Origin: Sebastes aleutianus
Taxonomy: Eukaryota > Chordata > Actinopteri > Perciformes > Sebastidae
DNA length: 64,000 nt
Reading direction: 5' to 3'
Assembly: GCA_916700875.1 (NCBI GenBank)
Contig: CAKAKS010000001.1
Span: 18,438,956-18,502,955, forward strand
The first letter of the stretch is position 1. Each line of letters opens with the position of its first letter. This document shows, one piece after another, positions 41,241-52,819 of the stretch. The position numbers and the translations under genes are program-made. The notes beneath the pieces were generated by a model. The model was given only the letters and a program-made list of their open reading frames with translations, did not search any database and was not told where the DNA came from.

Positions 41241-41910
41241 CATGACCTAATCCAGACTCGCAAACAGTTTTTTTCCCAGGGCCATACGGACACTGAACAA
41301 ACAATAAAGCTGTGCAATATTAATACACTGAATGTGAAATACATTTGCAGTGGAAAATATCCTTGATGCAATGTACACCTCAAGTGCAACTTCCTTTGTT
41401 TACATTTTATTTATTACATCTACCCTACCTATTTTACAAGTGGAATTACCTTTGTTTACATTACATTAATTTTTACATTTTATACCTCTAGTGTAACATT
41501 TCTGTTTATATTTATTTATTAGATCTACCCTACATATTTTACAAGTGCAATTACCTCTGTTTACATTACATCTATTTGTTATATTTTATACCTCTGGTGT
41601 AACACTTCTGTTTATATTTATTTATTACATCTACCCTACATATTTTACAAGTGCAATTACCTCTGTTTACATTACATCTATTTTTGATATTTGATACCTC
41701 TAGTGTAACACTTCTGTTTATATTTATTTATTACATCTACTTTACCTGTTTTATTTGCTTTATAACTGTGTGTGTTTTACCTGTTATGTTTTATCTGCCT
41801 CGTTTAGTCTTGTCAAGTATTTGTTTTAAAGCACTGACCAGAAGTGGCAACTGTGAATCTCGTATTTAATTCAGTGACAATAAAGCTTTCTATTCTATTC
41901 AATTCTAATG
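41240..41910 (+). mobile_element. LINE 3' end with internal tandem repeats
   Basis: Starts near 'cagactcgcaaacag' and ends 'gacaataaagctttctattc'. The middle holds 3-4 copies of a roughly 115-bp unit with 'tttatatttatttatta', 'tctaccctacatatttt' and 'aagtgcaattacctctg'. A non-LTR tail; no enzyme encoded. Confidence 0.6.
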
Positions 41911-41979
41911 TTTCTTCTATATACATATTATTTGTTTGTGCCATGAAACACAAAAATTGTCCACACAATGGAAGTTTAA

Positions 41980-42489
41980 AGGTCCCATATCGTGCTCATC
42001 TTCAGGTTCATACTTGTATTTTGTGTTTCTAATAGAACATGTTTACATGCTGTAATGTTCAAAAAACACATTATTTTCCTCATACTGTATGCCTGAATAT
42101 AGCTGTATTCACCCTCTGTCTGAAACGCTCTGTTTTAGTGCATGTCAACGGAATTGCAACAGAATTGTGTTGCTAGGCAACAGTTTGGATCCGTGTTTAC
42201 TTCCTGTCAGCTGATGTTATTTACATACACTGCAACAGGAAATAAACTGGGACACATTTAGAATGTTTACGTTTAAAACCGTGTAATGGTCTAAATATTG
42301 TATATTTGTGACATCACTAATGGACAGAAATCCTAACGGCTTGTTTCAAAGGCGCAATTTCTGAATACGTGCTGTGCATGTTTCTCTGTATAATGAGCGT
42401 TTTGATAGTTTAACAGTATTTATATAGCACTTAAACCTGCTTTATAACATAAAAGACCTGAAAATCTCCCTTTTTACAATATGGGACCT
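41980..42489. mobile_element. piggyBac-type MITE
   Basis: 510 bp, flanked by TTAA (41976-41979 and 42490-42493), with inverted ends AGGTCCCATAT and ATATGGGACCT. No ORF. Confidence 0.85.
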
Positions 42490-42493
42490 TTAA

Positions 42494-44020
42494 GTCAATA
42501 TCAAAGACTGACAATTAAACATTACCACAAAGATTCCTAATTGATTGTGTACCAATATTTTTGTGCTAATTTGATTAATTACACATTTATTTGGGAGTAT
42601 TCAACACTGAAGCACAAGACAAACAAAGGGCTTTTAGGCAGGTCCTGCATTATCAACTGTCTAGTGCAGCTGTCTTGTAGAGAGGCCCTGTGTGAAAATT
42701 CAAATGGGAAATTTGTGTTTAACCAAATTACCGCTAACGAAATCAAAAGGGCCCAAGAGATATTTGTTTTGCCCCAGAACCCTTTATTGTTGAGCCATTT
42801 GGTAATCTATCTTGCACTTAGATGGCATGTTGGCAATTGTTGTGAAAGTCTTATATCTTATGTCACAGTTATGTCCCCAAGGTGGACTAGGTGAATTGGA
42901 GACAGTAACATGACAATCAACGTAAAGTAGTGGAGATGCAACAGAAATCGACTGTACATTATTTACATGTCTTTATGAAGGTCATTGGTTCATCAAGAAC
43001 CTGCTATGGCAATGAATTAAACTTTAATGTTTAAATTTCATACATAACATGTTTACATCTCCTGCTATTTACAGTCTATTTTAGATTACTCTATACCTTT
43101 ACAAAAAACAGATGGGTTACAATGAAAAAACGGCATGACGGCATCTATTTTTAGTATTTTTGTTTTCATTTGTGCATAATTCCTTTTTTTTTTGCATGTA
43201 TGTTATATATAGTTTTGTGATAGGAAAACACCACACAGACTGTACTTGGCACCTAACCCCTTGTTCAACAAATTAAATGTAGGACTTTTTAATACCCTTT
43301 TAACCTTTTTCACTGTCCTACCATTCAAAGAATGACAGAAATCCAAGAGAATATAAGGCCTGTAATTATCTGTTGAGTAGATGACTTTGACATTTCTATC
43401 ACATTTATTTATTCATGGTACAGGTCTCAGCAAACACTGAAACTCCATAAAGATTTTAAAAGCCTCCTGCATGAAAAATCCATCATCACTTGTAGTTTAT
43501 AGATGTATTTATACTCCAAACTGCCAGTAACCACATACAAAAAAACATTACTGTCTACAGCAGGTAAGAAATATTCAAGACTTTTGTAGATGAACTTTTA
43601 AGACACAATATCTTCGACAGCCTATGAAGAAACTGAATTATGTTTTTAAGATACCCCGAGTATATTTATTTGAACTAGGTCCTCTTCATCTGCTAAATGT
43701 CAAAGCCTCTAGAGGCTCAGATACAGTAAAATCTCACATTTTAACCAAAAAAATAAGCATTAGAGTGAAAAATCAAATTGTAAGCCAGGGTAACACATAG
43801 GACAGTTTTATTGATCATTCACAGTCTTCAAGATGTTAACTCGTTTCCTTTAAAAACTACTTTAAGATACAAATACATACAGTCTCTTCTCGTCAAACGC
43901 ATCGTCTTAAATAATGAACCTCAAGGTTCTGTGCAGTTATTTTGTTACAGTAAACCTGCTAACTCAACATCTGTACTAAGACCTTGCATGTAGTTTTCCC
44001 CACACAGCGTACTATTAAAA
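42494..44020. other. Intergenic between malat1 3' end and scyl1, nothing recognised
   Basis: AT-rich. A 117-codon plus-strand ORF at 42541-42894 has no recognisable motif and I do not support it as a gene. Confidence 0.5.
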
Positions 44021-44022
44021 AG

Positions 44023-44082
44023 CAAGACACCGCAGGGGATTGAACCCTGTCCTGACAAGTCAGGAGTGCCACCACCGGAGTC
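44023..44082 (-). ncRNA. malat1: mascRNA (tRNA-like small RNA from malat1)
   Basis: Minus strand, about 60 nt, starting GACUCCGGUGGUGGCACUCC. It folds as a tRNA-like cloverleaf. The acceptor stem pairs GACUCC with GGUGUC (one U-U mismatch). The anticodon-like hairpin is CCUGAC-UU-GUCAGG. The T arm is CAGGG-UUCAAUC-CCCUG. It aligns base for base, with few changes, to the mammalian MALAT1-associated small cytoplasmic RNA. In that system RNase P cuts at the 5' end, which creates the malat1 3' end, and RNase Z cuts at the 3' end. The 3' boundary here is set by the acceptor stem and could move by 1-2 nt. Confidence 0.95.
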
Positions 44083-44176
44083 TTTTGCTTTTTTGTTGTT
44101 GCTGTAATAAAGGGCAAAAGCAAAACCTGGAGGAACAAAAAACAAAAGTAGTTTGTTCCTCCAGGAAAAGAAAACC
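44083..44176 (-). promoter_or_regulatory. malat1: malat1 3' triple-helix (ENE) element
   Basis: Directly upstream of mascRNA on the minus strand, in RNA order: U-rich motif 1 (GUUUUCUUUUC, 44165-44175); a strong stem-loop (CCUGGAGGAAC...GUUCCUCCAGG, 44126-44165); U-rich motif 2 (UUUUGCUUUUG, 44115-44125); a linker; and the genomically encoded A-rich tract (AACAAAAAAGCAAAAG, 44083-44098). The GCAAAA/UUUUGC and U-rich partners are arranged as in the MALAT1 bipartite triple helix, which protects the non-polyadenylated 3' end from decay. Confidence 0.93.
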
Positions 44177-47100
44177 CCTCAGCACCTGGATGCTATAGTT
44201 TGCTGTCACCACATGGGGATTTCTCTTGGTCACGAGGCTGAAACTAGAAGACAAGACAACTGGTTTCCCCAATCCCCAGCATTCCCCACGACACTGCATT
44301 GTTGTATGACTGATTCCATCGTTTCATTTGATCCATATTAGCGTATCATTTGATCCATTTTAGCTTATCATTTGATCCATATTAACAAAGCCACGATACC
44401 AGCATCCCTGGTGATACCCAAAGCTGTTTCTCTTTGCAATTCAGCCGGACTCACAGGTCAAAAGGACAGCGGTTTACAGCTGTAATGGAAAAAAGACAGA
44501 CAATTTAAGCCCCCCCCCATCCCTCCCACAGAAACCCCAGACTTGTACCAAAAATCAGCCAATATCACAAATTATGTCAATACGGTTATCGTTTACCGCG
44601 ACTGGCGTAGCAGCATTTACCACAGCTATTCTTCCTGTGATGCTCAATTCTTCAATGTATTAAAGACCTCCTAGAGGCTGGCTGTACCAAGTCATCCCAT
44701 GACTCCCTGCAGAGGTTTAAGTCGCGTGGCTCAGTGTCAAGTTAAGCTGAATGAGATATCTGAAAGGAAGAGAGAAGAATGTTGTCCCCCCCCCCAAACA
44801 ACCCTGGCCAAATACTACTGCAATGTTTGACAACGACTTCATGAACAGTATGTAGTGTGTTACGAATAAAATGTTATGCAGAGCTGATGTGCATGCAACA
44901 TGTTTGAGTTACACATTAAAGCCATGGTATGTTAAAGAAAAATCAAGGGAACCGAAATTACTTAACTTGCACCCATGACACTGAAGTGATGCAGTAATTG
45001 CGAGACAAGCTTGCAGCTCTTGATCTTAATGTGACTGGATTCTCAGTGTTCCATCACAGGTTAGGCCATCCCAGAGGACAAATTAAGACAATTTTTAGGC
45101 AATTTGACCTGAGAAACCAAAGGGAAAAGAAAAAAGGCACACACAAACACAAAGAGAGCGGGGCTTCTGCGAAGGACGTCGGGGGGAGGGGGGTTCGGAT
45201 TTAAGCTCAAGCGCACAAGGGGTTGGTATGTCATTCAGGGGCCACACTCATATTTGCCGACAGCGTCCACAGATGGCTTTGCATTCAGAGGCAGGCGAGA
45301 TCGGAGCGGACAGACGACGAGAATGATCTGAAACAAAGAGTGATCTACACAACACCCACCACACAATACTCAAAGATTCGAGTTCTACTCATCTTATGGT
45401 TTTTAAGATGCAAAGCAATAGGGCCCCGTGGCCAAAGAGGAATATGCTAGTAAAGCATTGTTGTTACTGATGATTTGAGGTTAACATAAAGCCAGTTCCA
45501 AGATGTCATTTTGTCAACTACAACATTGCAGAAGTTTCATTTTGACAAGTTAAGCCAACATCTTACTACATGCTCCGGGTTAGAGGACTTCACGCGTGCT
45601 CGAACCAGTCTTGCACTTGATTTCTGTGAAGAGAAGCGTAGGGATACACCCAACCAAAACCAATGCACAATATAAAACTACAGCAACACATTTGCGCTGC
45701 ATTTCAGGCCAAATTAAAGCTGCACAATGCACAGCTTTCCTCAGCTGCTTACATTTTGAAAAAGTCGCACAGTTGCGCGATTGCGAGTAATTATATATGA
45801 TCAACCTGCCGCTTGCACAGTTGCGCAAGGGCGAGCAGCTGAGGGCTAATTGTTCCAATCTATACACAAAAAGCAACCTGACTCCCGTTTGTTCAAGCGT
45901 GCTGGTTGATTTCAAAGGGCAGGATGATTCCTGTGTTGTCCTAGGTGGACTGCATTCTTCCTTTGGACTGTTCTGTAAGATCAAAGAGGCAGACAATAGA
46001 CACCCCTATGCCCCCCCTCACAGTATCGTAGAACTGACTATTGTTATCCTTACCCAAATGCTTTACTGCAGATAACGTCAGAATCAATGAGGGCACATCA
46101 AATCTTCCCGTTATCACAAGACTCTTGTTAAGAAAGCACAACAGTGCTATTTCTACAGTCAAGTATAGCAAGTTGCTTTCACTTCAAGAACAAATGAGGG
46201 CAGTTGAGCCCAGTCAAGATAAGTGACCCCTCTAGGGTTGAGAATGTTCTGCTTTCCAACATCAACATCTGATGGATTCAACTTATCTGCCTTCAATTTC
46301 CACTTTGAAAAGGATGTCATTCGAGCCCAGGTCACATCCGTGCTCTACAATGCTCCAAGCTTTAGTCATACCTGAAAAAGCACAAGAAAAGCTCCCCCAC
46401 ACAAGCCCCCCAAAAGAACAAATGCATACCAAAACTGTATTCAATCACAACAAGCTATGCATTTATTATGCAATAAGAATCCTTTACAGATAGTTCACTC
46501 ATTGTATTATCAATACAAGGCATTGTAACTAATTGCAAAGGAATTGCAATGGAGGTATTTAGCCAGACAATGAATGTTAAAGAGAAATGTGAACACATTT
46601 AGTGACCTTACGTGTGATGCTCGATGCGCAAGGAAACTTGTACAAACAATGAGTTAGGGGAGTTCCTGATGGTCTCGGGGATTGGAAAGCGCACAGGACA
46701 CAGCACACTGAAAAATGCAAAGGAAAAAGCCTCTCTCCCCACAATACCCCTCCAATGATGCAGTACAGAACTACAAGACAATCACTAGCATTACTCCCTT
46801 AATAAGGACACAACTGTACGACTATGAATATTCATAAAAAGATGAGCAATTTTCCATAAGAACATTTAAATACCGCAGGCCTGAACGCGAGGGATTCCTT
46901 CCTTACGAACTGTAGACGTGGACTTGAATGGAGATATTTGAAGGGCGGGCCATACAACTTAATCTGCAAGAGTCACAAATAAACAAGCCCCTCCCAACCC
47001 CACAAAGCAACTTGAAGCCTGTACAGAATTACAATGACTTCTAGTAAAGAGACTTGTTACCGCACTCCCTGGGAAAACAGAGCTTCTTGCTACACCAGGA

Positions 47101-48699
47101 GACTAGTTTTGAAGTTGCTATCCTGCGAGGCAAAGAGTCCGCTTGAATCTTGTTGGGTGCACCTGGATGTTTCCTAGTGAAGCCATTTTGCGTTGGGTAA
47201 GATGGAGCTGTGAAGTCTAGGGAAGAGACTGATTAACGGCCCACAACCCCCCACCCTCCCATTACCAAATGTTGTGCATGAAACCCAATTTACAACACCT
47301 TCCAAATATTGTAGAATCAAAATTAATCTAATGGATTTATTAAACAATACCAAATACCTTCCTACATCTCTTTGAAACCGCTTTGGGTGTGAATGATCCC
47401 GATCCATAGAACTATAGTAAATAAGATGAGCTCGACCTGTACCGAGCGGCTAGCGCAGGGGGATTCTTTCGATGATCAGCTTTAGGGGGGTCAGGCCTGT
47501 GAAAAGAAGAACTCGAAACACGTTTTAAATACCCCCTCCCCCTAACCCTCAAAAAAAAACTTAATCAGGATCAACTATTTCAATACATATTTTTTTGTTT
47601 TGATAGCAAAATTACTTGACAGCATAGGCAATGATGAGTTAATGTACAGGATAGTTACACCCACATGTACATTTCATGCATTAACTCACTGCTCAGGTTA
47701 AGAGGTAGATGTAGCTGATCTGTACCAATGATGCGCAGCTGAAGCACTGAAGGGTCGCTGAATACACACATCAATCGGCCGCACGGAAGACCATCCACTC
47801 TCACACTCCAATGACGACAGCTTCCTTGGGGTAGACCTATCGAACACCAACAACAAAAGGACTGCCTCTCCCTCCGGCCGGGGGGAACTACTTGTGGTCG
47901 CAGGGGGTAGAGAAGTCCGATAAGGATGTTCCATCTCTCCAGCACACTACCAAGGCATTCACCACAGCAGACACCACCACACTCAAGTCAGCGCACAACA
48001 GGAGGGGTGACCACGGTACAAAACGCTTTACACGGCTTGCCTGTAAAGAGGAAGAGAGAGCTGTGCGAGTAATTGTGTTCTACAACAATTGTTTCTGGAA
48101 TGTGGAAAATCTAAATGCCTGAGTGTTACAGAGATACCTCTACCCAATATACAAACCAAAGCCTTGCTTTAAACTTGTGAAGCTAGAAGACACTTGTTCG
48201 CCCTTTACCACCCTCTCATCACTGGCTGGCTTGCTCGCTCTGGAACTGCTGCAACTGCTTCAGCGATGGCCACTCTGCTGCTGCTGCTACCCTGCACTGC
48301 GCCTTTGGCTCCCTCTGGTGTACACTCGCCGACAGCTGCTGCCTGCTCTCTCGGGCCCCCTCTGCTCTCCCCTCCACGCCCTCTGGTCCTGTCCTGCCTG
48401 GAGCAACTCTGGTCCTCACGCCCTCTGGTCCTGTCCTGCCTGGCTCCACACTCTGGTCCTCCCCGTGTCCCATGGTCTCGCGCCGCGCTGGTCCTGGTGT
48501 TCCTCTAATAACTAAGTCCATTCCTCCCCTCGATAACTCAGTCCTGTGGTTTTCCTCTAATAACTAAGTCCATTCCTTCCCTCGATAACTCAGTCCATTT
48601 CCCCCCTGAAAAAAAAATCTTCTGTCTTGGATTCCTTGGAAGCTGCTTTACAACTAGATTTCCTGTGTTGTTTCTTTGATCAAAGAAATACAATCACCA

Positions 48700-48764
48700 A
48701 CAAAATTACCAACAATTTTTTTAAAAAAAAGAAATAACCACTCTGGGCCAATCTTTGCAAGCTT

Positions 48765-48800
<36 letters not shown>

Positions 48801-49820
48801 TATAACCACTCCGGGCCATCTTTGCAAGTTTTTTTTTTTTTTTTTTTTAAAGAAATGACCACTCTGGGCCATCTTGGCAAGTTCTTTTTTTTTTTTTTTT
48901 TTTTTTTTTCTTTTAAGAAATGACCACTCTGGGCCATCTTTGCAAGCTTGCTTTTTTTTTTTTTTTTTTTTTTTTTAAAGAAATAACCACTCTGGGTCAA
49001 TCTTTGCAAATTGAAGTTTGCTTTTTTTTTTTATGAATAATGAAATTACTTGAATAACAGCTCTCTGGGATTTCTGCAGGTTGAAGTTTGCTTTTTTTTT
49101 TTAAATTAAGAAATAACCACTCTGGGCCAATCTTTGCTTTTTTTTTTTTAAATAAAGAAATAACTTGAATAACCGCTCCCTGGGATCTTTGCAGGTTGAA
49201 GTCTGCTTTTTTTTTTTTTTTAAAGAAATAACCACTCTGGGCCAATCTTTGCTTTTTTTTTTTTTTATAAATAAAGAAATAACTTGAATAACCCCTTTCT
49301 GGGATCTTTGCAGGTTGAAGTCTGCTTTTTTTTTTTTTATTAAATAACCATTCCCTGGGATCTTTGCAGGTTGAAGTCTGCTTTTTTTTTTTTTTTTTAA
49401 ATAACCGCTCCCTGGGATCTTTGCAGGTTGAAGTCTGCTTTTTTTTTTAATTATAAATAACCGCTCTCTGGGATCTTTGCAGGTTGAAGTCTGCTTTTTT
49501 TTTTTTTTTTTTTAATAACCGCTCTCTGGGATCTTTGCAGGTTGAAGTTTTTTTTGTTTTTTTTTAATAACCGCTCTCTGGGATCTTTGCAGGTTGAAGT
49601 CTGCTTTTTTTTTTTAAATAAATAACCGCTCTGGGATCTTTGCAGGTTGAAGTCTGCTTTTTTTTTTTTTTAAATAAATAGCCGCTCTGGGATCTTTGCA
49701 GGTTGAAGTTTTTTTTTTTTTTTTTTAATAACCGCTCTCTGGGATCTTTGCAGGTTGAAGTCTGCTTTTTTTTTTTAAATAAATAACCGCTCTGGGATCT
49801 TTGCAGGTTGAAGTAGCATT
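48700..49820 (-). repeat. A-tract tandem array within malat1
   Basis: About 19 units of roughly 50-70 bp. Each unit is a homopolymer (T on the plus strand, A in the RNA; up to about 26) followed by a conserved core. Two core types are seen. One reads 'aaccactctgggccatctt' on the plus strand (about 7 units, mainly 48730-49240). The other reads 'ctctgggatctttgcagg' then 'ttgaagtctgc' (about 12 units, mainly 49060-49810); the two intermingle between about 49110 and 49250. In the RNA sense each core precedes an internal poly(A) tract. Confidence 0.9.
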
Positions 49821-50688
49821 CTTGCCTTTCTATTCTGAAATATTGCTTTATGACAAAGTCAGTTGACTCATGTCTAAACCTCATCGGCTTCTCATTCAAT
49901 ACGCACTTCATACAGGGCTATTTTGTTATTTGTCAAAAGCAAACAAAACAAAAATACATCTGGTATCTCGATGAGATTGCTCGCCTAGCCGCTGGTCAAA
50001 TCCTGACCACGCCCTTTTACATTTGTATTGGTGCGTCACGAGTTATTCAAAAATCAACCAATAGGCGACAGTTAGAGGCTGCTACGTCACGGCTCCCATC
50101 TTGAGCCAACTGCCGTTAAAGAATTTAGAATCACGGAGCTGGATTTGAATCATTTTAAAAATATGAACGTTTAAAACTTACTGGTTCAGGTTACGTCACA
50201 GTAAACATCTGGTTAACAAGACCAACGTCATGACGTTGGCATTAACTTCATGACGTTGTCATTAAAGTAGGAGCCTATATTTGGCTGGCCTGGCCTGCCG
50301 TTAGCTAATAACGACTGTAAAAATACGCAGCATATGTCTCGTATAAAGGCAGTTTTTCATTGAAAGGTGCTCGCTGATGCGTATTAAATAAATAGAAAGC
50401 TTGATAACAAAAAGTTTTGCGTAAAAAGACACTAGAAAGTACATTTAAATCTTGATAATGAAGCTAAGCTTTCGAGTCAACGCTCACTGACTCTGATTTA
50501 AACACACTACATTAAAAAACAAAACAAATATCGAGTTAGGTAAAGTAAACCTAAAGATCTGCATCATTAACGATCGAAATCACGAAGAAATAAAAAGAAA
50601 TAAACAAGATCGGGTTAACCTGAAACGCCTCTCATACCGCGCCGAGTTCGCATCAATGCAGTCTGAGCTGAGATGGCGTCACTAGCGC

Positions 50689-50696
50689 TATTTATA
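50689..50696 (-). promoter_or_regulatory. malat1: TATA box of the putative malat1 promoter
   Basis: TATAAATA on the minus strand, followed downstream by GC-richer sequence. It is the best TATA-like site near the expected 5' end; position is the main support. Confidence 0.5.
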
Positions 50697-51090
50697 CTGT
50701 CTGGGTGATCCGGCTATGGCAGGAGCAGGTATTCATCCGGTGAAAAAGTAGTCCCGCTTTCACACACGAAAAAAACGCTTATAAAAGTTAATTGTGGCTT
50801 TGGATTCGAGTTCAAAACAGAACGGGGATGAAAATTATAAAAATGATTAATCAATGTGGGGAAATGAATGATAAATAGGGCACTCTTGTGTATAGTAGGC
50901 TACTAATGCAGAGGTGCTCCCATTCAAACTGACGCAGTATGACACTAAGTGAGTAAAGAGTGATTATGTTAATATTATCGGTTAACGTAATTATTTCGAA
51001 ATATATGAAACGCAAAAAACTAAAGTAACTCATCATGAAAAGCACTGATTTTAGACCTATTGCACCACATTAACTAACAGCCCAGACAGC

Positions 51091-51098
51091 TGACGTCA
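51091..51098. promoter_or_regulatory. CRE palindrome upstream of malat1
   Basis: Perfect TGACGTCA about 400 bp upstream of the TATA box, in a short GC-richer patch. A possible CREB/ATF site, inferred. Confidence 0.4.
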
Positions 51099-51724
51099 CG
51101 GGAGAGGTTGCGCGGATTAATCTTTACTTTTGTGTAACACGGTCCGACAAAAACCGGATCAAACTAGAATGGGGTTGGAACTGCCCGGATCTCCTTCCCC
51201 CTTTACTGCAATGATATGCTATTTGTGATTGAGGAACAATAGAAAAACAGCCAACTCATCTCCTCTAACTTAGATGGCTTATGTTTGCTCAATAACGTGT
51301 TGTTCTTTTAGTTTAAGTTGCCTAAAAGCTGTTGGTGCTGGCAGTGTTTTTGTCATCAAATGTATCATGTAGACCCACTTTCACAAGCCTTGATCATGTT
51401 AGTTTGGGCTTTAATGTCCAACCTGAACGTTATAGTGATACAGTATCAGTGATAGTGTTGGCTGTAGAGTGTATACGTGATAAGACTAGAAATATCCAGA
51501 AACATCCAGTGCCATATTGTTGCTGTGACATGGTGGAAAACTACCAGCAGTACTGGAAGGCCAAAATGGGAGTTTGTTCACCAGCAGAGGGTGCAGTGTA
51601 AAGACATGCCATTAGTCAATACTATCCCTCCCCCTCCCTCCTGTTTGCCTCTGCTGATCTAGTTTTCAACCTTTTTGTACAGTACAGCTGGCCTGGACAA
51701 GTCTGGGCAACCTCCCTTATCCCA

Positions 51725-52205
51725 GCCAACATTTGTATGTGGGGCCCATGTGGGTATTAAATGGGCTGAAAAATGGGCCCTATATGGGATTGTCCGCGGG
51801 TTCCATGTTGGCCCAATGTCAATTGCCCACATGGATTCCATGCAGGATTACACTGGGTGTTATATGGGCCTGAACTGGGCAACATACCCAATACCCATAT
51901 TGGTCCCAGCTTTAAGTTCTATGTGGGTACTACATGTGGACTACATGGGCTGAAATATGGGTTGTAAGTGGGTTTGTCCACAGTTTCCATGTTGGCCCCA
52001 TGCCTATTGCCCTTGTGGGTTTCATGCAGGAGTACACTGGGTGTTATATGGGCCTCAAGTGGGCAACATACACAAGACCCATCTCGATCCCACCTTCTGT
52101 GGGTGCTACATGGGAACTACATGGGTTACAATCTGGGTTGCAAGTGGGTTTGTCCACGGGTTCCATAATGGGCCCATGCTAATTGCCCACATGTATTTGA
52201 AGCAG
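51725..52205 (+). repeat. About 180-bp tandem repeat, 2.7 copies
   Basis: Recurring phrases 'ttccatgttggccc', 'attgcccacatgg', 'tacactgggtgttatatggg' recur at spacings of about 183 and 177 bp. The repeat is open in several frames, giving Trp/Gly/Met-rich peptides, but no start context or homology supports a gene. Confidence 0.85.
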
Positions 52206-52350
52206 AATTACACTTTTTTTACACTTGTAAAGTGTAGACTTGTACACCATGTAGCAAACGTTTCTCTTGATAGATCTATTGACAGTGGCCTTGACATCTT
52301 CAGATTGGAGGAGACACTTAAATAGGTTACTCTATCAAAATGTAAGCACA

Positions 52351-52554
52351 GTGCGGCTGGTTAGCTCAGTCGGTAGAGCGAGCGCACATGTATGGCCAAG
52401 GCGTTGTCCTAACAGCGGTGGACCCGGGTTCGAATCCGGCCTGTGGTCCTTTCCGCATGTCAATTCTCTCTCTCCCCCTTTCAACACTCTATCCACTGTC
52501 CTATCAATAAAAATGCTTAAAAATGCCCCCAAAAAATAACTTTAAAAAAAAAAA
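52351..52554 (+). mobile_element. tRNA-derived SINE
   Basis: The 5' part is tRNA-like, with an A box (TTAGCTCAGTCGGTAGAGC) and B box (GGTTCGAATCC). An unrelated body and an A-rich tail follow. Perfect 13-bp target duplication AAATGTAAGCACA at 52338-52350 and 52555-52567. An extended insert between the anticodon-arm region and the B box shows it is not a functional tRNA gene. Confidence 0.93.
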
Positions 52555-52651
52555 AAATGTAAGCACAACTACAAGCCAAGTAAACCTTTCTGTAGGCCTA
52601 TATGGCAAGAATACTTAATTATACTTTAAGTAAGTATATCTCAATCAAAAG

Positions 52652-52815
52652 ATTAAAGTGGCAGTAGGCAGTATATTTTTGGCATCATTGGACAAAAATT
52701 ATATAATAACCTTTCAGCATATTGTAATTCAAGTGTTCTGAGAGATAACTACACTTCTGCACCTACTCATGGCTCTGTTTTCAGGCTTTAGACAATCTCG
52801 CCTACTTCAGCTTTA
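52652..52815. mobile_element. Short TTAA-type repeat fragment
   Basis: Begins AGTGGCAGTAGGCAG and ends near 'cctacttcagcttt'. It matches both ends of the element at 15869-17170, in inverted orientation and with the middle missing. Confidence 0.55.
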
Positions 52816-52819
52816 AGTA

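Larger units (their letters stand above)
44083..50665 (-). ncRNA. malat1: malat1 long non-coding RNA
   Basis: MALAT1 is an abundant nuclear-speckle lncRNA, mostly unspliced, whose 3' end is made by RNase P cleavage rather than polyadenylation. The 3' end here is fixed at 44083 by the triple helix and mascRNA. The 5' end is inferred: a minus-strand TATAAATA at 50689-50696 predicts a start near 50665, giving about 6.6 kb. An alternative start near 49950, downstream of CCAAT-type and GC-box-like sequence, would give about 5.9 kb. No ORF of substance lies within. Runs of lysine or phenylalanine codons come from A/T tracts. The gene lies upstream of scyl1 on the same strand, matching the human MALAT1-SCYL1 order. 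An A-rich tandem array fills 48700-49820 near its 5' end. Confidence 0.9.

Noticed and set aside
42541..42894. 117-codon plus-strand ORF
   Set aside because: AT-rich, no motif, no splice context; likely chance.
48123..48521. ORFs of 100-130 codons on both strands
   Set aside because: Pro/Leu/Ala-rich low-complexity overlap on both strands inside malat1; no family motif.
48654..49911. Lys-rich ORFs in the malat1 body
   Set aside because: Produced by A-homopolymers of the tandem array within a lncRNA; no conserved start or domain.
52351..52450. Possible tRNA gene
   Set aside because: A and B boxes are present, but there is an extended insert, an A-rich tail and perfect 13-bp target duplications, so it is a SINE.
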